From Copromyces sp. CBS 386.78 (Eukaryota > Ascomycota > Sordariomycetes > Sordariales > Sordariaceae): a stretch of DNA of 64,000 nt. The stretch spans positions 1 through 64,000 of the forward strand of contig MU839179.1 of the NCBI GenBank assembly GCA_030685235.1. The letters are read 5' to 3'. The stretch's first letter is position 1. Each line of letters begins with the position of its first letter. Under the pieces are notes generated by a model. It did not search any database. It was not told the origin of the DNA and worked only from the letters and a program-made list of their open reading frames with translations. Below, piece by piece: positions 25,560 to 40,763 of the stretch. The translations under genes and the position numbers were made by a program.

Positions 25560-28500
25560 ACTTCTATTAACGTCGTTAAATATACCGAAATATCTACCTT
25601 AATTTTAAAGAACGAAGTTACCTAACTCTCTACACTACCTACACTAATAATCTCTATTAAAACGAAAAGAGGAAAAAAAATCGCCGCCTTATTTAATATA
25701 AAAACTAAATATAATATTATTATAAGGGATTAGTAAATTATTTCGGTCTAACGAATATTAATACCGAAATTACTAATATTAATAATAATAATAGCTAGAA
25801 GGGATTCCTTAATAAAATTTATAAAAAAATCTACCTATTTAATAAAAGCAAAAAAATCTATCTTTTTATTACCGAAAACCGCCTACCTAATTATAAAATT
25901 ATTCTAAATTTACCCTTCTTTTAAAACGCTAATATTTATATAAAATACAACGAAAATAAGAAAAATTATACTTCTATCACTATTAATAAAATAATAATCC
26001 GCGCTACTCTAACCGTTACCCCTAAAGTATATAAAAATAATAAAGATTTCGAAGCCCAAAAATTAACTAGAGCCAATTAACGGGTTTAACTCCCAAATAA
26101 TATTTATAGCCTTTATATAATTTAATAGAAATAATACTATAAATACTAAATCTCTAATAAAAATAGGACTACCGAATTAAATAGAATTTAAAGAAAATAA
26201 TAAAAAAATTACTATACTTATAACTAAAGTAATAGAAAATTTAGTAAAAATATTATTTAAAAAAAAGGAAAAGTATAAAACGTTATAAAAGGTTTAGGGG
26301 ATTATTAAAGAAAAAAACGCTAATTCTAAAGTTAATTCGGGTTTAGAAAATATTATTCGGCTATATTTAGTATAAAATAGAAGAAGAAATCCTAGGACTA
26401 ATATTAAAAAAGATTAAGAAAAATTAAAAATAATAATTATTCCCTAGTAAATAAAAAGGAAAATTAAAAAGGCGCTAGCAAAGGAATTTAAGAAAATTAT
26501 AAGGAAATCCGTAGGGAAAGCGAAGCAAATACTAATAACTCTCTACGTATAAATTAATACTATATATAAAAGGGTCGGCTAAAAAATTAACTTAATCGAT
26601 AATATAGAATTTAATAAATTAAAACTGGTAAAAAACCCTAATTAGAAGGTAAATAAGTAGGCTTAAATATAAGAACGGATCGCCAATACTTTAAAAAATT
26701 TCGGTATAGAATAAAACGATTATATTATTCCCCGGTTTATAAAATTAATTAAAAAGTCGAAATTAACCGAAGAACGTTTTTAAATTATAATTAAAATAGT
26801 TTAAAATACTTTAAATAATAATAAAATTAAATTATTTACTTATATCCTCTATAATAAAGAATATATTCTTACTTAAAATTTTAAAAATATAGAAAATTCA
26901 ATCCCAATATAATTCTCCCTTAATAAATCCGTACTATCCCGTACTCAACCTAATAAATTAAAATTATCCCTATCCTTAAAGTTCTTTACAACCAAATTTG
27001 TAATCTATTTAAAAAAAGGATAAAGACAAGAATCCTCGAAGAAAATTACGCCGCTTATTAAAATAATTAATTTTTCGTTACTAAAAAGGATAAAAATATA
27101 TACCTAATTAATAACACTTAAACAATCAATTAGATTACCTTAAAAAATATAAATCCACCCTCGGGTTATAAAAAATTTAATAAAGGCTTTAAAGGTTATA
27201 AAATAATTTCTCTATTTAATTTCTTCTTTAATTATAACTAAATCCCCTTCGAAGAGACTAATAAAGATATTATTACCTTCTCTATACCCCTTAACTATTT
27301 TAAAATAACGATTTTACTTTAAAGAAATACTAATTCTATTGCCTAATTTATAAAGGTAATAATTAGAATACTCTATAACTTAATTCCTAATATTTACTAA
27401 CCCTACCTTAATAATATTTATATTAAAAACCCCCAAATAGATTACGATAGGGAGGAAATCAATACAAAAAGAATTAAAAAATACATTTTAAAACACCTAA
27501 TTAACATTAATAAAATTTTATTCAATATAAAATTAGCCGGAAGAATTATTATAGCTACTAAATCCAACTAATACTAAAACGAAACTATACTTATAAAATA
27601 TTTTTATAATCCTAATAGGAAATCCTTAAACAAAAATAAAATTATAAAAATTAATAAATAAACTTACTATAAATACTAATTAAATAAGAAAGGCAAAAAA
27701 ATTAAATAAATTAAAACTTTTATTAAAATTATCGGATATTATAGGATTTAAATTAAAAATTTTAATATTATTATAATCCCCCTTTATATGTTAATAAAAA
27801 AAGGAATTAAATAAATTTAAACTAAAAATAAACAATTTATAATAGAATACTTTTAATACTTTGTAACTACTACCCCAATTTTAATAACCTTCGTTTATAA
27901 CGACCCGAAATATAATACAATTTACCTTATAATTAATATTTTAATCGAAAGATAGGGAATAATATTAAAATAGATCGGCCCTAATAATAAGAAATACCCT
28001 TATAAATTCGAAAGTAAAATTTAATCGAAAGTTAAAAAATAATATAATACTATTAAAAAGGAATTTCGAAGTCTCTTCTATACTTTTAAACGTCTACGAA
28101 AATACTTATTTAGCATTCGTTTTATTATTAAAATAAATACTATAATTTTTATATATTAATTTAATAATATTATTAGTAACGTCCTTAATACCCTACTAAT
28201 AAAATAAATTACTTAAATTAAAATTTTTAATTTCGAAATTAAATATATTTTTAAAAGTAAGAATATAATTATTAATAATTTATTTCGCAAACTTCTAAAG
28301 CCTTCTAATTTCTACGAAAAGGAATATAAAATAAATATTAACGATTTTATAAATATATAAATTTATTTTATCTTCGTTATTTATATTAATACTCTAAAGC
28401 TTATTTTCAAAAGAAATTAATTAAACTTTTCCTATAAAATTTCTACCTACTTAATAACGTATAAAGTTCTTAACTGCTTAAAAGGATCTACTTTCAAACG

Positions 28501-30110
28501 CTAATTCCGTAATAATATTATAAAATACTTTATTTCCGAAAGAGCTCTCTAACTACAACCGACGAATCCTTCGCAATTTCTATAAAAGTTAATTAATAAC
28601 CTTATAAAACGTAAGTAAATTATATTTCGCTACTATAATAAAGTAGATTACCGAAGAAAGGAAGGGATATACTATCGTATTACCGAATATTACTATTAGA
28701 AGAATATATATACTAACGTTAAAGAATTAATCTATTCCTATTTAACCTACTAAAAATATAATTCTAAAAAGTTTAAAAATAAATACTAATAAATATTTCT
28801 TAATATTTAACCTATAGGAAAATAAACTTTTAATATTTAATTTATACCCGGTATAAATAGAAAGAAAGTACCCTTATTAGAAATTAAAAATAACTTTACT
28901 AATTATATAAAAACTACTATTCTACTTAACACTAAAGTAAAAAACGTTTAAAAATTCCTCAAATCAATTTTTTTCTACTAGGGATTTCCTATCTCTATTC
29001 TAATAGACAATAGCTTAAAATTTATAAGAATATTTAAAAAAGTAATTAATTTATTAAAGATCCTAAAGCACGTTATTACCCCTTATAATTCGAAGACGAA
29101 TAAATTAAACGAATAAGGATATTCGACTATTGCCGCCTCCCTAATTAAAATTACCGATAGGAATAACGCTAATTAAAAAATATATTTACCCTATATTCTC
29201 TTTACCGACTATACAATAATAAAAGGCAATTATAAATATACTCTCTTTTAACTTACTTATAATTATAACCCGATTACCCCTATTAAATTTAATCTACCTT
29301 CTTAGAAAATAGTAAATTAGGAAAATAATAATAAATATATAATAAAAAAAGAATTAATCTCTACCGTAACCGCTATATATATAAATACTAAATACCGCTT
29401 CGCTTAAATAGCCGAAAAAATTACAATAATAAAAAAGAAAACTACCAATTACTATAATAAGTATAACCAACGAAAAATAAAACCTTTAAATAGCTAAATT
29501 AAAAAAGGAAATTTAATAGTAATTTACAATAATATTTAACGTATTAATATAAATTCTAATAAGAAATTAATTTATTAATAAAGAAATCTATATTATATCC
29601 GCCGAATCTCGGGTAATATTTACTATATTAGGACCTTCAATAGTATAGAAATTAATAAGCCGGTTAATTCTCAAAAGATTAAAAAATTTATTATAAAGGA
29701 CGGTATAATACTAATAGCAAACAAACCCGAAATTCTATTAAACTAGATTAATTTGGAAGGAAGATAAAGAAACTTTAAATAACTTAATAATAAAATAATA
29801 TTAAAAAAAATAAAATAGCGAAATCTAAATACTAGCCTAAACGAAAAAAGGATAATATTCGAATTATAACGAATAATAAAATCTTATATTAAAGTATAAA
29901 AAGTAAAAGCGGTAAAATAAAATTAGCGCTTAAAAATCCCCCTACCGAATATTAAGCCACCTGGTAATTAAAAAAAAATAGACCCCGAAAAAAAAAAAGA
30001 AGAATTTTAATAGAAGAATAAATTCTAAATATAATACCAGACCCAATCCTATAAAACGCTATAAATAATAAAGAAATCCGTACCCCGACCGAAATTTTCA
30101 ATCTAATATT
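25560..30110 (+). pseudogene. F pol relic (protease, RT, RNase H, integrase)
   Basis: A retropepsin-like segment at about 25,690-25,740 (AALFNIKTKYNIIIRD) fits an ancestral D-x-G-x-E with Asp to Asn and Gly/Glu to Lys. RT around 27,100-27,620 contains PYLNNIYIKNPQ at about 27,407-27,440, matching the FLDDIGVKGP signature I recall from a fungal Gypsy lineage. It continues with the helical region ending KHLINI and NIKLAGRIIIATKSN. RNase H is near 27,850-28,150. Integrase at about 28,950-29,260 shows PYNSKTNKLNERGYSTI. The reading frame ends near 30,110. Confidence 0.75.
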
Positions 30111-30119
30111 TTTCTATTC

Positions 30120-33100
30120 TTTTTTCTTTTTTTCTTTTTATTTTCTACCTTTTCCCTCCCTAATTTCCTCCCTATTCTTACGCATTAAAAATATATTCTT
30201 TTATCTCTTCTCCTTACTATTTTAATTTTAATTTATATTTTTTTATTTATTTATCTTATTTTTTTTGTTTAAAAGTTTGAATAAAAGGAAATCTCCGCTA
30301 ATTCTATAATATAAATAATCCCGACCTATTTCCAACCTTAATATACTAAAAGCCTTTAGAAAACTATAAATTTAAATAAAAGTAAGTCTAAAATATATAA
30401 TTAAGAAATTAGTATATTATTTAAATACAATTATTATTTTTAACTTAAAGAGTAATTTATTTTACAAAGTTTTAAAAAAGAGGAAATCTATTTAAATTAC
30501 CCTTTTAAAAAAAGATTCTTCTTAAGGAAGACCTATTTTTTCGTTAATTATTTCTACCGCCTAAAAACCACTTTTAAAACTACTTTATCCGTACTACTAG
30601 CACTCTAACTCAACAGACACTTCCTTATACTCTTTAATTAAATATAATATAAACTTTACTACTTACAAAAGTAATTTAAATTATTAGGACTAAAGATTAC
30701 TATTAAAAGCTACCTAAAGTTATCAAAAAAACTATTCAATTTCTAAATTCGGAAAGACTATTTAAATACTAAAAGATCTTACTTTTTTAATTAAATAATT
30801 TACTACCAACTACCTTACTAAAAAGTCTTAAACTAAAGGAAAAAAAACACCCAATCTCCTATTACTTCTCTTAAAAAAAACAATACTTCTAAGCTATCTC
30901 GAATTATTATTAATTATTAGGATAATATAATAGAATACTAGCGCCTAACAAAAGAAATAACGCAATTTACTTTTTTAACTTTCTATATTATTTAAAACTA
31001 TTAAATTTAAAATTGTTTAATTAAATATAAATTACTAAGGACCGACCTCTAATTTTTACCTTTCCTAAAAAGAAAAATGATAAAACCATATAAAACCGTT
31101 CTCGACCACTCCGTTACCGATAATCTATATATATAAACTAAATATTAAATTAATAAAATATTAGTAAAGCTATTTAAACGAATAATACCCTCCAATAGTT
31201 AATTCGCTATAAATTACTTCCTAACGCTTTAATATAATTTTGGTTAAGCGTCCAAAAAGAAATTTCTACCCCTAAAGCGCAATACCTACGAAGGATAACA
31301 ATTTTATTCCCGCCCTTTAAATATATTTACGTTTTATTACCCTCTATTCTTATTATTTTTACTTCTATTTACTTTTTTCCATATTTTTTACTATTTTTAT
31401 TATTAAAATTTTTATTTTTATACGAAACAATATTCTAAATTTTAACCGCTTTCGAAGGGAAAATACACTATAAAATAAAGAATGTTACTATTACGTAGAA
31501 ATCCGTACTAAGGGAAATATATCGAAAAATATACTATATAATATTATTTTTTTCTTTACTAAATTACCGCTACCTTTTCTCATCCCCCCCCGAAAAATAC
31601 AATAGAATTACTCTACCCCGAAATTTTTTCGTAAAATCTCTTCCTCCCTAAAAGTAAGTAACGACCCTTATCCTAAATTTAGAACTACTAACTAAGAATA
31701 TATTAAATATTGCGAAAGGAACGAAAACGCTTCCGAATTAATTAATTATCTTTATCCTTATTAAAAATAATTTCTTCTTTAATTAGTATAAATAAAAGAA
31801 ATAATTTCGTACTCCCGAATTTATTGTTAATTTTAATACCCTTAATATTCAAACCTTTCCCTTTTAACCCTAAGACCTCTACTTCGTACCGAATATATTC
31901 TAACTACTATATAAGATCCTAAAATATAAAGATAGAATAATAAAACTACTAAAAAAGAATAAAACCCTTAATTGATATTAAAGAACCTCTACTCTTATTT
32001 TCAAATAGGAAATTATACTCTCTATTATAAAAATCCCTATAATACTAATTAAAAATTTTAAAGGCCTTAAAGAACTCTTAAGAAATAATATAATCGACAA
32101 CCTCTTTAATATATTAATAATAATTAGTACAAATCCCCCCCTTAATATTCCGACCTATAAAAATATACCTAATAAAAGGAGTTTATATAAATAGAATCTC
32201 CTACTACTATTTATTAATATAAATTAATGTAAAAGTTTTTTAAAAATAAGTAACGTAGTAAATATAAGTAATTTAATTCCTAAAAAAAAAATATAATTAG
32301 TAAAGGAAATAAAAATTAGTACTTAATTTAATTATTTACTCTTATTTAAACTCTTAAATTATTAACGCTAAAATACGTTCCTTTTTAAAATTTAATAGAG
32401 AGTTATAGTACCCCTAAGGTTAGCTCCCCTTCTTTTCGATAAAAATCGGATTATAAAATTTCTTACCGAAAATATTTTCCGCCGCCTTTAAAATAATCCC
32501 CTAATATTCGATAAATATATTAAAATTCCTAATAAAGTATAAAAAGAAAACGACATTTTTAAGTAACTTCTACTATAAATAGAACAAGTTTATAACTTAT
32601 AATACGCAGAAGGTATAAATCTTTATATATTTCGCGAAAGTAAAATAAACCACGGCGTACAAAGTACCCTAAAAGCTATTTATAAAAATAAACGGGCGAT
32701 AATTAAAGTTAATATAAACTTTAGAGAGGATCTATTATTTATTATCGGAATACTTATTCGTATAGTAAACCTAATCTATTATTTTTAAAAGAAACTAAAG
32801 AACGGGAATCGAATTTCTAAATATAATTAAATAATTATAAATATTCATTTACAACTCTTTAATATTCTAACGAAATTATAAAATTATGCTAAAGGTAAAA
32901 AGAGACGGGAGATTAACGCAAATTGTAACCCAAATAAAATTAATTATAGAAAGCGAGAAAAGAATCGAAAATAAAGATATTATATTAATATAAGAAAAAA
33001 TTTAAATAAAATAATAATAATAATATAAATTGTAAGAAAAGTTAGGAAAGAAGTAGGAATTGAAAATCTTTTTATACCCAACTAGCGTACGCTAATTAAA

Positions 33101-34585
33101 AGGAAATTAAAAATTAATTTGATTATATACTTAAGGATTTTAATAACCGGTTAAAGTAATAAAAGAAGAAAAGGTATTAAAATAGAAGGAGCGGCTTATA
33201 ATTTATACTATTATTGTAGTTAAAAAAAAAACCTAAATCCTTAAATAAAGGAAGAAAAAAAAAAAGAACTCCCCCTACGAAATATTATTTATAATTATTA
33301 CTTAATAAAAGGGTATTACTAAATAAGTAGCTAAGTATAAAATTCCCTCGTTTTAATTACCTAATTTCGTCCTAATTCTAAAAGGGATAATAAGGCGGAA
33401 GGATAAAGTATTAGACGAAGGATTATTACCTTGTACCTTCCCTTAAAAAATTTAATAATTTAAAATATAAATAAATATTAATTTAAGTTAGTAAATAAGA
33501 TTAAAAGTATTCTTCTACTAATTTTACGCTAGGAAATACTTCGATAAACGGCTCTAACCTTAAAATTCTATTTAAATACCCTCCTTTTTAAACCCCCTTA
33601 AGAAGATTTTTTCTTTATCCCCTTTATTTTATTTAAAGACGAAATATAGTACGCAATAAGTACTTAAAAAGGAAAACACTTATATAAGAGATTACAACCC
33701 CCTTAACGAAAGAAGGAAATTAAACTTTAAAACTTACTAACTATCTATAAAAAAACGGCCTTCCCTTACCAAATTTCTTCTTCTAAATCTCCACTTTCAA
33801 TAATCTACTTATATTAAATCCCTAAATATTTTTTCTACCCCTTCCAATTCAACTATCAAAAAAAAAATTCGTTAATAAACCTACTATAATACCTTCTTTA
33901 CCCGCCGTCTCTTCGCTTACTACCCCTATCCTAAAAAGTTTTCTATTCCTATATACTTCGTATTAAAATCTTCCTAAAAATATTTACCGCGCTATTTACA
34001 AAACCTTTATACATTAAAATCGAAAGACCTAGAATTAACTAACCTAAGAGCCTAAACTCGGAAAAATCTACCCCCCTCGTATAAAAAATTAACCGCCTAA
34101 AAATTATTATATAAATATCGATTAAAAATTCGTCTACTTTCTTAAAAATAGTAAAATTAATACGAAAAACTCTCCTATTTTTAGTATTACTATATTACTA
34201 TAGAATAAAATATCCTATTAGCGTACAATTAATAAAAATCCGCCCGAAACCCCTCGTAATTATAATATAAAGGAGGATACCCCTTTAATAAATTAGGAAT
34301 TTACTATAATAAAGCTTATTAATTTATAATATATATATAATATAGAAAATTAAATTAAGGGTACATTAATTATCGCGGCCCTATTTTAACTTTTAAAGAA
34401 TTTTAAAGATATAATCTATATCCCGCTAAAAAATACAGCCGATTACTATTAGAAATTAATTACCGACCTCCTCTATAAAATTATATTAGAATTTCCGAAG
34501 GATAAAATAATAATATATTCCTATTATTTATAAATTTTATTTCAATTTAATAATCTTCAATTAAAGAGAACTCGGATAATACTAT
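30120..34585. other. F post-pol region, unassigned
   Basis: About 4.5 kb of very AT-rich sequence follows pol. It opens with a T-rich pyrimidine tract (30,105-30,270). I recognise no domain. A plus-strand frame becomes readable from about 33,900 and may continue beyond element C. Minus-strand frames were sampled without a family match. Confidence 0.5.
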
Positions 34586-34756
34586 TATAATAAGAGAAAG
34601 TCTATTCGCACGGTCACGAATGTCTATTTGAACGGTGATCCACTTTTCCCCTCACCCATATCCCTAACCCTGCCGCCCAGCACCAATCCTCCTCGTACCA
34701 CGACCGCCAAGCTCCCAGATTTCAACCCATTACACATTCTGACCTCTGCACAGCAC

Positions 34757-35009
34757 ACGTATCGCTGACAGCCGTGACAGTCACTGACAGCCGTGACAAT
34801 CGCTGACAGCCGTGAGCCGTGACAATCGCTGACAGCTGTGACAGTCGCTGACAGCCGTGACAATCGCTAACAGCCGTGGCGCTGACAGCCGTGGCGCTGA
34901 CAGCCGTAGCGCTGACAGCCGTAACAATCGCTAACAACCGTAACAATTGCTAACAGCCGTAACAATCGCTGACAGCTGTAACAATCGCTAACAGCTATAA
35001 CAATCGCTA
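34757..35009. repeat. Minisatellite inside element C, interrupted by Copia
   Basis: Tandem units of about 19-20 bp, GACAGCCGTGACAATCGCT with variants GTGGCGCTGACAGCC, are split by the Copia insertion. A short remainder follows at about 40,769-40,800. Units become progressively C-to-T and G-to-A mutated toward the Copia boundary. Frames read through it are artefacts. Confidence 0.92.
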
Positions 35010-35014
35010 ATAGC

Positions 35015-35302
35015 TATCAGATTATTAGGGTATATATAGATAGCCAGACTTCTAATCCAATATATACCTCCCTGTCTAAATAACCTCATATACTATATAT
35101 ACAGTACAGAAATCCCCTTATACTCATAATTCGATATCTAAACTATCTAACGATACTACCACATAAGGACTAGCCTCCCAATATCCCTAGATCTTATACT
35201 TAAACCCTAGTAACTCTCGAAAAAGATAGAGACAAAGATTACTAGAATTAATTACCTTTTACTATATATCTTTTAATCTCTACCCTACGTACAAATTTAA
35301 TA
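35015..35302 (+). repeat. Copia 5' LTR
   Basis: 288 bp, RIP-altered throughout (ends TTTAATA for CTGACA). It pairs with 40,476-40,763. Confidence 0.93.
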
Positions 35303-35499
35303 ATTAATAGTCTAAGTATCGAATTACTATATTACGAAACTATTTAGAAAAGCATTTATAATTTACTTACTTTCTATATTAATACTATTAATTAAAACAA
35401 TTATAATAACTCTTCCTACTACTAATTCTTCTATTAAGACCTTCCGTCCTTATCTTAATATACCCAATAAATATAAGGACTAAGAAAACGAATTTTTTA

Positions 35500-38400
35500 G
35501 TTTCGCCGAAGGGTATTAGCTTACTAATTACCTCTTAAATAGAGAACTAACCCCTATCTTTAATAGATAATCCTTTTCCTTATATCCTCTCTCTGCTACG
35601 GCAACTACCCGTATTACCTTAATATAAATAAATATTACGAAGTTAAAAAACGGCACCCTTCAATACGTTTATCTAAATACCTTTAAAAGAATAAATAATA
35701 CTAATTACTTTTCTACTACCGCATCTACTCTTCGCCCTATAATACGAATAATAATATTATCTTCTATAATAATACCCTTAATAATAATTTCTACTGATTT
35801 AAGTACTTAAGAAGGTACTTAAGCGCCCTATATTATTAAAACTAATAGTAAATCTATTAAGGATTAGACTAGAAACCTATTAGTATCCCCGTTTAACCTT
35901 ACTTAAATTGGTAAAAATTAGCTCTTCAACGATTAAAATTCCAATAGCCTATAATATAAAATCGTTAGTAATTTTAAATCTTACAATAATAAAATTACGG
36001 CCTAAATACAAGAGACCGTTAGCCTTAAATTGAAAGTTAACGCTTTCGAAACTTTAAAACTAACCCTAACTTAATTTATTACTCTCAAACGAATATACAA
36101 CTACCACCCTATTAATACTTAAATAAATATTCGTCGGGTTTACTGCAACTATTTTAAAACCCTTAATAAAGTACTTAAGGAAGGTATAGTAAAGTGGATT
36201 AACGGATAGGATACCTTTATAGTACTAGCCAAGCGCTATAAAATCCCTGAAGCCACCCAAACTAACACCTAATTTAACAACTTACTTATATACCTTAATA
36301 TAGTCCGCCCCCTATAGGTAGCCGGCGTTAGCCATTATTACTTCGCTTAAATTGAAGAAAACGTACTAAACTTTCGTATAGTCTCTAAAAATTATCGAAG
36401 GATAGGAATCTACAAAAAGACCCTTACTATATTAACGAATAAAATTTAAAATATTAAAAAGGGAAATTTCGGATTCAAACTAACCTTAAATAAAAGTAAA
36501 ATCGATAATAGGAATTCTTACCAAAACAAGCCAAATTAAAATAAAAGGAAACGAACTAATTCAACCGAATCCTCTCCTCATTACAAAACTTATAAATGAA
36601 GTATCTATTTATATAAAAAATATTAGTATTTCTTCCCTTATTTAGTAAAAATTAATTAAAAAGGAAATTATGATATTTATAAGACTGTTAAAAAGAATTT
36701 CCAAATTAATAATTAACTCCGTTATAAAATCGAAGTCTTCTATAAGTAGTTAGTAAAATAATATAGCACTCTTCTTACAAAGGAATTTAATAACGACCTT
36801 AGTAGCAACGAAAATTATTAAATAGATTAAGAAGCTAATAATATTAATAACGATAATTCCTAAAATTAACCCGTATATAAGGGCATCTATTATATTACCT
36901 TTAATATTAATTAGGCAGCTTTCTAAATAAAAGAAAGCGAAGATACAATTTACCTACTTAAAAATTATATAATTTTCGATTTTAGAAGTTCGATATACGT
37001 TTTTAACGAGATTTCCCACTTTACTTTATTTCGACGAACCCTTTATAGAAAAGTTCTTTAGGCTAGTAATTTAACCGTACTGATTTAAGGGTATAGAATA
37101 ATTAATATTACTATTCAAAGGAAGAACGGTTTAAAGAAGTTAAAGCTAAAAGACGTAGCCTTTATATTAAACTTTATAATTAACTTCGTATTTCTTTAAC
37201 TTTTACGATAGTAAGGGTATTATTAAAATTATAAACTACCTAACAATTACTTACAATCCTTAAATTATACGTTCTTCTATAAGTTATTTATATAATATAA
37301 TTAAATAATTCTTAAAGATTTCCCCCTTATTAAAATACAGGCTAATTTCTTTATAAAAAAGAATTAATTTAACTCCTATACCGGTCGTAAATATTATAAG
37401 AAGAATAGTTACTTCTAATATTATTACTTTAGTTACTATAGTCTCTAAATACTCAACTATCTCTATAACGTTAAAGGAATATATTTTAAAGGACTATTAA
37501 CCGTTTAATATAATGTATATACTACTTTAAAAATTAAATAACAAATTATATAATAATATAAATTACGAGGTAATAGCCTAAAGGAAAGATTAGCCATCGA
37601 TTTCTTCGACTTCGAACTTAGTAAAATAAGTTATACTAGCGTTATACTTATTACCTATTGGTATACCGGCTATATTTAAGATTATTACTTTAAAGATAAA
37701 ATAGTAATATCTCTTATTATTATTTTAACCGACTTATTTACTATTTTCGAAAACCAATATAACATTAAGCTATAATATATCGAATATAATAACGAAATTA
37801 TTAAATCTTAAACCGTAAAAGATTTCTTCGCTATTAGAAGAATTTAAGTCGAAGCTTACATACCCAATATTCAAACTTAAAATAACGGGGTTAAATGCTT
37901 AAAGGGTATGATTAAGGAGAAAGGGAGGGTAATAGCTTAGAGTTCAAAGATCTTAGAAGATATATAGTTAGAAATTACCTCTATAACCGTATATTTCGCT
38001 AATAAATCCCCTTATTACTTCTATAATTGGAAATCCCTATACGAATGTTTCTATATAGTTATTACCCGCCAACGCGGTTTTATAACTCTATGTAAACTAA
38101 ATTTGTTATATCTTAGGGTCTATAATTATAAAACTTATACTATAACTGTTACCGCCTAATTTAAGAAAGAAAAGTAAAAGAAATATAATCTAAAAGTATA
38201 AATCGGTTACTTTATTAAGTATTTATCCTCCTCTATTTATCGAATTTAGAACCCTTATACCAACTAGATAATTAATATAAGAAATATGATTTTTAATAAA
38301 GATACTACTTTTATAAGGGACGTATTAAAAGAAAGAGCCACTTTTAAAATTATTTCTAACGAACTCGTAAATTTACTTATATAAATCGATTAACTTTAAA

Positions 38401-40360
38401 AAACCTATAACTACTTTAGTAGCTAAATAGATTTTAAGGATATTAATACAAACGAATTCCTAAAACGACTTTTTATTTTACTAGTAAATTAAAAAGACGA
38501 TAGGGAAATATAAGGAATAGAACGTTACGACGTAATAAAAATATTATTTAATTATATTTTCAATTATCCTTCTCCTCTTAATATACTACTTCTATTATCC
38601 TTCTTCTTTAGTCTCTTCTAAAATAATTACTTAAAGGATATTATTATAGAAGGTTTTACCCTTTAGAAGGTAGTATTTAACGCCGGCCGTTTATATTAGC
38701 CTACCGCCCTTTATAAAGGGGATATTATTATAAAAGCCTAATTTAACTGCTTTATTAAAAACGATAAATTTAATACTATATATCGGTATAACCTTCTACT
38801 ACTACTAAAACGATATTGAAACCTTAATAATCACTTTCTTTAATAATAATTCTTTAATATTGAATAAGAATACTTAAAAAATTATTAAAAAATAAAAACT
38901 TAGGTCGAAGTTAATAGTAACGAGCCTAAGGCTCGAAGTAAATAAATCTTCGATTATATATAAATATACCTATATAAATTTCTTAAAAATAAGAAACTTA
39001 AAAAGGTTAAAGTAAAATTCGTCGTACGAGGAGATTAATAGTAAACAATAAGATAGGAAACGTATACCTTAACACTCGTTGGGCACTCTTTCCGAATTAT
39101 TATAGCCATCGCTACTCGTTTTAATTTCGAACTTATATAATATAACGTAATTAATACTTTTATTAACGCTAATTTTAATAAAGAAATTTTTATAAAAATA
39201 CTACTAGGGTATTAGAAAGAAGGTAAAATCTTACGACTTTATAAAATACTCTATAGATTACAAAGATTACTATTATTGTAGCAACGAGAATTAACTAGTG
39301 CCTTTACCGATAATAGCTTCAAACCTATCCTTAAAGAACTTTATATTCTTACTAAAAATAGTATTTTTATCTTCTATTATATAAATAATATTGTCTTCGC
39401 TTATCCTAAGAGACGAGAAGTAGAAGCTAAATAGTATATAACCGACTTAAAATAGCGGTATTACTTTACTAGAGGAAATAAACTATAATAATTCCTTAGT
39501 ATTAAAATAATTAGGAACCGGGAATAAAGGAAAATATAGCTATCCCAACGATCGTATTTTAAAAAGATCTATACCCTTACTAATAATTAACGTACTACTT
39601 TTATTCTTATAACTAACCAGGAATTAATACTTTATAAAAATAAGGCTTTAAAGAAGTTTATCTATTAATATTAAATTAAAATCGGCTCTATACTATACGT
39701 TATAATTATTATTAGATTAAATATCGCCTTCGTAGTAAGTAAATGAATTTATTATTATTATAACCCGGGCTAAATTATTATAAGGCTATAAATAAAATAT
39801 TATACTACCTTTATACTACTAGAGAATTCGTTATAGCTTTAAGGGGTAGTAATATATTTAAAGTAATATTAAATACCTCCTTTACAAATAACTACTTCGA
39901 CCGTAAGAGTTTACAAAGCTTTATAATCAGATTATTTGGGGGACTTATATATTAGGGAACTATTAAGTAAATAATAGTTACAACTTTAATAATAGAAATA
40001 AAATTACTAACTCTAGGATTCGTTGCTAAAGAAGTAATTTTTATAGCTAAACTAGTTAAAAAATTAATAAACCTTACTAATCCAACCCCTACGATCCAAT
40101 ATAACAATTAATAAACAATCTACTTCGTTACCGTTGAAAATAATAATTTGACTACTAAACTACGCTATATTAATATTTATAATTACTAATTACAATAGGA
40201 AATTTAAAAAAGATTTATTAAAGTCGATTACTATAAAATAAAGAAAATACTAGTAAATAGTCTAACAAAAGTCTTACCAGTAAATAAGCATATAGAATTT
40301 AGAAGAATACTAGGAATAGAAACTATTAGAAATATTTTGAAGGATAAGAAGGACTAAAAT
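35500..40360 (+). pseudogene. Copia gag-pol relic
   Basis: The clearest part is RT at about 39,010-39,420. VVRGD near 39,020 is followed by LTLVGHSFR, ILLGY and LYKILYRLQRLLLL, matching the Copia order, and the catalytic box is YYINNIVFAYP near 39,376-39,410 for YYVDDIVFAY. RNase H follows (GSILYVIIIIRLNIAFVVSK, about 39,680-39,745). Gag and integrase occupy the upstream region by position; I did not fix their motifs. Stops lie mostly at former Gln/Trp codons, so it is inactive. Confidence 0.75.
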
Positions 40361-40475
40361 AAGGGTTTTATACTAGATCTAAACGTAATAGACGATTAAA
40401 ATTTGGGAATAGTTTTATATATTTAACGGTTATTTTTTCTCTAGCTTTAACTTGAGATCTTTAGCTAAGGGAGTA

Positions 40476-40763
40476 TATTAAATTATTAGGGTATATATAG
40501 ATAGTTAGACTTCTAGTCTAGTATGTGCCTCCCTATTTAGATAACTTTATATACTATATATATAGTATAGAGATCCCTTTACACTTATAATTCGATATCT
40601 AAATTATTTAACAATACTACCGTATAAGGACTAGCCTCCCAATATCCCTAGATCTTATACTTAAACCCTGGTAACTTTCGAGAAGGACAGAGACAAGGAT
40701 CACCAGAATCAATCACCTTTTACTGCATACCTTTTGATCTCTACCCTACGTGCAAATCTGACA
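40476..40763 (+). repeat. Copia 3' LTR
   Basis: 288 bp. The first part is RIP-altered, while the last 100 bp or so are essentially clean, ending CTGACA. A purine-rich AAGGGAG lies directly upstream as a likely polypurine tract. Confidence 0.93.

Larger units (their letters stand above)
35015..40763 (+). mobile_element. Ty1/Copia retrotransposon (5,749 bp)
   Basis: Direct LTRs of 288 bp (35,015-35,302 and 40,476-40,763) have ancestral ends TGTCAG...CTGACA and a 5-bp duplication, ATAGC (35,010-35,014 and 40,764-40,768). The plus-strand pol order places RT after integrase, the Copia arrangement. It is inserted in the minisatellite of element C and is the innermost resolved element of the stack. 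Confidence 0.93.

Noticed and set aside
34757..35009. CRISPR-like short repeats
   Set aside because: Units are contiguous without unique spacers, in a eukaryotic DNA transposon; this is a minisatellite.
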